A stretch of DNA of 5,789 bases. Origin: Lautropia sp. GTDB taxonomy: Bacteria > Pseudomonadota > Gammaproteobacteria > Burkholderiales > Burkholderiaceae_E. The translations under genes and the position numbers were made by a program. Location of the stretch: NCBI GenBank assembly GCA_013813615.1, contig JACCRJ010000518.1, positions 1-5,789 on the forward strand, in the 5' to 3' direction. Positions 5,781-5,789 of the stretch are shown one piece after another. Below the pieces are notes generated by a model. That model ran no database searches and had not been told where the DNA came from. It saw only the letters and a list, made by a program, of their open reading frames with translations. The first letter of the stretch is position 1. Every line of letters starts with the position of its first letter.

Positions 5781-5789
5781 GTCATAGTC

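Larger units (their letters stand above)
4548..5789 (-). mobile_element. IS110-family insertion sequence, decayed, running off the right edge
   Basis: The whole stretch is explained by one IS110-family transposase gene on the minus strand with only short flanks. The transposase carries both hallmark domains, an N-terminal DEDD (RuvC-like) domain and a C-terminal Tnp_20 domain. The element's upstream end lies beyond base 5789. In IS110-group elements that non-coding end encodes the bridge RNA, so the RNA cannot be examined here. The transposase is inactivated by several mutations, so this copy should not move by itself, though an active relative could act in trans. Confidence 0.85.

Overview
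This window comes from a GC-rich bacterial chromosome or large replicon. Third codon positions are strongly G/C. The gene content (a PxpABC-type 5-oxoprolinase operon, a Liv-type ABC transporter remnant, amidohydrolase-2 catabolism genes and an IS110 element) suggests a proteobacterium, probably Burkholderiales-like or an alphaproteobacterium. That placement is inferred; no rRNA or marker gene is present.

Layout. (1) Positions 1-1532, + strand: the 3' part of pxpC (biotin-dependent carboxyltransferase/KipA-like), overlapping pxpA (LamB/YcsF) by four bases (ATGA). Together with a PxpB that should lie upstream, these would hydrolyse 5-oxoproline to glutamate at the cost of ATP. (2) Positions 1533-1764: no intact gene. 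In it sits the last ~52 codons of a LivF-type ABC transporter ATPase, cut off from its own 5' part, which marks an old deletion or recombination junction. (3) Positions 1765-4511, + strand: an apparent three-gene catabolic cassette. It holds an atypical NAD-dependent epimerase/dehydratase whose YxxxK lysine is a cysteine, a two-part protein with a dimeric alpha/beta-barrel-like N-terminal half, and an amidohydrolase-2 family TIM-barrel hydrolase that probably starts at TTG. All three have good Shine-Dalgarno sequences and short spacers. The livF relic suggests the cassette once sat behind a branched-chain-amino-acid-type uptake operon, so the substrate was probably imported by that transporter. 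The substrate cannot be read from the sequence. (4) Positions 4548 to the right edge, - strand: an IS110-family element whose transposase is inactivated by an in-frame TGA replacing the expected Trp at codon 70, a change of the last DEDD aspartate to alanine, a one-base deletion near the 3' end and a further in-frame TGA. Its upstream end, where an IS110-group bridge RNA would be encoded, lies outside the window.

I see no convincing new defence, CRISPR, RNA or phage system. The points most worth following are the uncharacterised three-gene cassette with non-canonical catalytic residues in two of its enzymes, the livF junction, and the multiply broken IS110 transposase.
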